A DNA stretch of 64,000 bases from Chryseobacterium lacus. GTDB lineage: Bacteria > Bacteroidota > Bacteroidia > Flavobacteriales > Weeksellaceae. Numbering within the stretch: position 1 is the stretch's first letter; each line of letters starts with the position of its first letter. The position numbers were made by a program, and so were the translations under genes. The notes under the pieces are model-generated. The model did not search any database, was not told the origin of the DNA, and saw only the letters and a list, made by a program, of their open reading frames with translations. The DNA lies in NCBI RefSeq assembly GCF_003336205.1, contig NZ_QPIE01000001.1:1-64000 (forward strand), in the 5' to 3' direction. Of the stretch, positions 62,553-64,000 are shown piece after piece.

Positions 62553-62945
62553 ATGAAAAATTTCACCACAGAACTCACTTATAAAACTTCCCGTTCCTCA
62601 GGCGCGGGCGGGCAAAATGTGAACAAAGTGGAAACTTCCGTCACCGTGCTGTGGAAAGTGGAGGAAAGTCAGTTTTTTAATGAAGAAGAAAAAAAGCTGA
62701 TCCAAAGCAAACTGAAAAACAGAATCAACCAGGAAGGCACGCTGCAACTGACCGTTTCTGAAAGCAGAACTCAACTGAAAAATAAAAAAGCCGCGACCGA
62801 GAAAATATTGGAAATCGTCAATAAATCATTGATAAAACCCAAACCGAGAAAAGCGACAAAACCTTCAAAATCTCAGATTGAAAAAAGAATAAAGCAGAAG
62901 AAGCAACATTCCGAAAAGAAAGAAAACAGAAAATTCCGGTACTGA
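62553..62945 (+). CDS. arfB: Alternative ribosome-rescue factor ArfB / peptidyl-tRNA hydrolase
   Basis: A 130-residue class-I release-factor-like protein that hydrolyses peptidyl-tRNA on stalled ribosomes. The catalytic GGQ (residues 19-21) sits in SRSSGAGGQNVNKVET. The basic tail (KPKPRKATKPSKSQIEKR, then a Lys/Gln/Glu-rich end) would enter the mRNA channel, as in ArfB. It has no codon-recognition domain. The start is ATG 62553 or 62544, with a TATCTTTC -7-like element just upstream. It follows the MenE-like gene by 40 bases. Confidence 0.92.
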   Translation: MKNFTTELTYKTSRSSGAGGQNVNKVETSVTVLWKVEESQFFNEEEKKLIQSKLKNRINQEGTLQLTVSESRTQLKNKKAATEKILEIVNKSLIKPKPRKATKPSKSQIEKRIKQKKQHSEKKENRKFRY

Positions 62946-63109
62946 AATAGAATGTGTTTCGTTCAAAGAATTTATAGTTATTGCGACTCCAATTAAACAC
63001 AAGGATAGAGAAAGATGATTTCTACCAATAAAACACAAATACCTACTCAATTGACAGTTTTGCGAGACCTTTCATATAGAAATTAAGTTTAAATTTGCGA
63101 AAAAATTAC

Positions 63110-63754
63110 ATGAAAAAATTAATCTTAAGTTTGATGATCGGTGTGCCGATGATTCTGAGTGCGCAAAAAAAATTTTCTATAATTCCTTCCGGCGGTTATG
63201 CGTGGAGAGTAGCTGAAAAACCTTCCGGATTATCGCAAGCCGAGAAAGACTATCTCAATAAACTCAGTCAGGGTTTTAATTTTGATGTCGCAGCGTATTA
63301 CAACCTTAATACTTCTATAGGGTTGGGATTGAAATTTAACTTATTTTCCTCTTCAGCCCAAATGAATTATACCGTTAATATGCCGGATGGTACTTATGCC
63401 GTAGTTATGATGGATACGAAGGATCAGATTACTTTTATTGGTCCATCATTTATTTATTCCAATTTTAATAGTGAAACAAAGCACAAATTATATTACGATT
63501 TGGCTTTAGGAATGATTAGTTATAAAAGCACCACGGGTAATGTTGTGATAGAAGGCAGCAATTTAGGGTTGGCTGCTTCTATTGCATATCAATATGCGAT
63601 ACATCCGAATATTTTTGTAGGGCCACAGTTCGGATATACAGCCGGAACCTTGAAGGAAATGAAACTGAATGGTAACACGATGGAACTTCCGGAAGGACAA
63701 TATGAAGGGCTGGGTCGGGTTTCTCTGTCGCTGGCAGGAACTTTCCGATTTTAG
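63110..63754 (+). CDS. Outer-membrane beta-barrel protein
   Basis: A 214-residue protein with a signal peptide (residues 1-18, ending LSAQ) and alternating strands of the OmpW/OMP_b-brl kind: FDVAAYYNLNTSIGLGLKFNLFS, LYYDLALGMISYKS, and a terminal aromatic (SLAGTFRF). Function is unknown; members of this group are general flavobacterial outer-membrane proteins. The start is the ATG before KKLILSLMIG, with no need for the earlier in-frame codon. Confidence 0.85.
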   Translation: MKKLILSLMIGVPMILSAQKKFSIIPSGGYAWRVAEKPSGLSQAEKDYLNKLSQGFNFDVAAYYNLNTSIGLGLKFNLFSSSAQMNYTVNMPDGTYAVVMMDTKDQITFIGPSFIYSNFNSETKHKLYYDLALGMISYKSTTGNVVIEGSNLGLAASIAYQYAIHPNIFVGPQFGYTAGTLKEMKLNGNTMELPEGQYEGLGRVSLSLAGTFRF

Positions 63755-63762
63755 TATCTTTG
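63755..63762 (+). promoter_or_regulatory. Candidate -7 element for the deoxyhypusine-synthase-like gene
   Basis: TATCTTTG matches TAnnTTTG exactly and lies 16 bases before the next ATG at 63779. Confidence 0.45.
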
Positions 63763-63778
63763 CTCAAAATATTAAAAA

Positions 63779-64000
63779 ATGAACAAACCGATAACAGAAT
63801 TTCTGGAAAAATACTATCTGCATTTTAATGCCGCGGCTTTAGTAGATGCTTCTAAAGGCTATGTGGCGCACCTGAAAGATGGCGGAAAAATGATGATTAC
63901 GCTGGCCGGGGCCATGTCTACCGCCGAGTTGGGAAAAATTCTGGCAGAGATGATTCGCCAAGACAAAGTTCAGATTATTTCCTGCACAGGAGCCAATCTT
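63779..64000 (+). CDS. Deoxyhypusine-synthase family protein (partial)
   Basis: The first 74 residues of a gene that runs off the window. The sequence NKPITEFLEKYYLHFNAAALVDASKGY, then LAGAMSTAELGKILAEMIRQDKV and ISCTGANL, is the N-terminal NAD-binding part of the deoxyhypusine synthase family. Bacteria lack eIF5A with hypusine; bacterial members are thought to make homospermidine or related polyamine products. The specific product here is unknown, and the catalytic Lys region is outside the window. Confidence 0.85.
   Translation, partial: MNKPITEFLEKYYLHFNAAALVDASKGYVAHLKDGGKMMITLAGAMSTAELGKILAEMIRQDKVQIISCTGANL

Noticed and set aside
1-64000. CRISPR array or prophage
   Set aside because: No regularly spaced direct repeats, cas genes, capsid, portal or integrase genes were seen anywhere in the window.

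Overview
The window comes from a chromosome of a Flavobacteriia bacterium (phylum Bacteroidota), most likely a Chryseobacterium/Kaistella-like member of the Weeksellaceae. The evidence is a full-length SprA (type 9 secretion translocon), a T9SS-sorted surface protein, many flavobacterial families (DUF6341, DUF6427, DUF3109, DUF5683, an OstA-like LptA, a Carboxypeptidase-regulatory TonB receptor), AT-rich intergenic DNA and TAnnTTTG-type promoters in place of E. coli -10/-35 boxes. Assignments rest on reading protein motifs by eye; no database search was run.

Layout. 1-680: no gene, but three tandem TTTG-N19-21-TAnnTTTG promoters fire leftwards, probably into an rRNA operon just outside the window. 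682-9148: ruvA-sprA-gcvH-vanZ, all leftward. 9293-17440: leftward OstA-like LPS transport protein coupled to a Fur-family regulator, Kup potassium transporter, pyruvate dehydrogenase E1 beta, a DUF2147 protein and an LTA-synthase-like membrane sulfatase. 17534-19451: rightward pssA, an exonuclease and a small membrane protein. 19719-22976: a large T9SS cargo with a choice-of-anchor A fold. 23529-29776: SPFH protein, a RAYT transposase remnant with REP-like repeats, FAH hydrolase, DUF417 protein, upp, comF, queD, an LpxH-like hydrolase and a LuxE-like protein. 29927-37336: small secreted protein, ABC-F ATPase, a three-gene TonB receptor cassette that looks metal-related, and trigger factor.

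37390-46188: MgtC-like protein, DUF3109, DUF6427/DUF6341 pair, universal stress protein, VOC dioxygenase, aconitase, a decayed GIY-YIG nuclease gene, two identical tRNA-Asp genes, thioredoxin and a cysteine desulfurase. 46214-49781: a compact four-gene operon (UbiA-type phosphoribosyltransferase, DprE1-like FAD oxidase, DprE2-like SDR, HAD phosphatase) that matches the mycobacterial polyprenyl-phosphoryl-arabinose route. 49888-53511: OmpA lipoprotein, lipocalin, subtilase, WbqC. 53584-58339: lepB-dapB-DUF5683-parB-parA, followed by a 0.5 kb gap with an inverted pair of exact DnaA boxes, a candidate oriC. 58886-64000: SulP transporter, an apparently 5'-truncated conserved gene, tRNA-Gln, a short MenE-like ligase, ArfB, an outer-membrane beta-barrel protein and the start of a deoxyhypusine-synthase family gene.

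Most of the content is core housekeeping and envelope biology. The points most worth following up are the DprE-type arabinose-donor operon, the ParAB-linked DnaA-box region, the putative metal TonB cassette, and the repeat and pseudogene remnants around the tRNA-Asp genes and near position 24,600.
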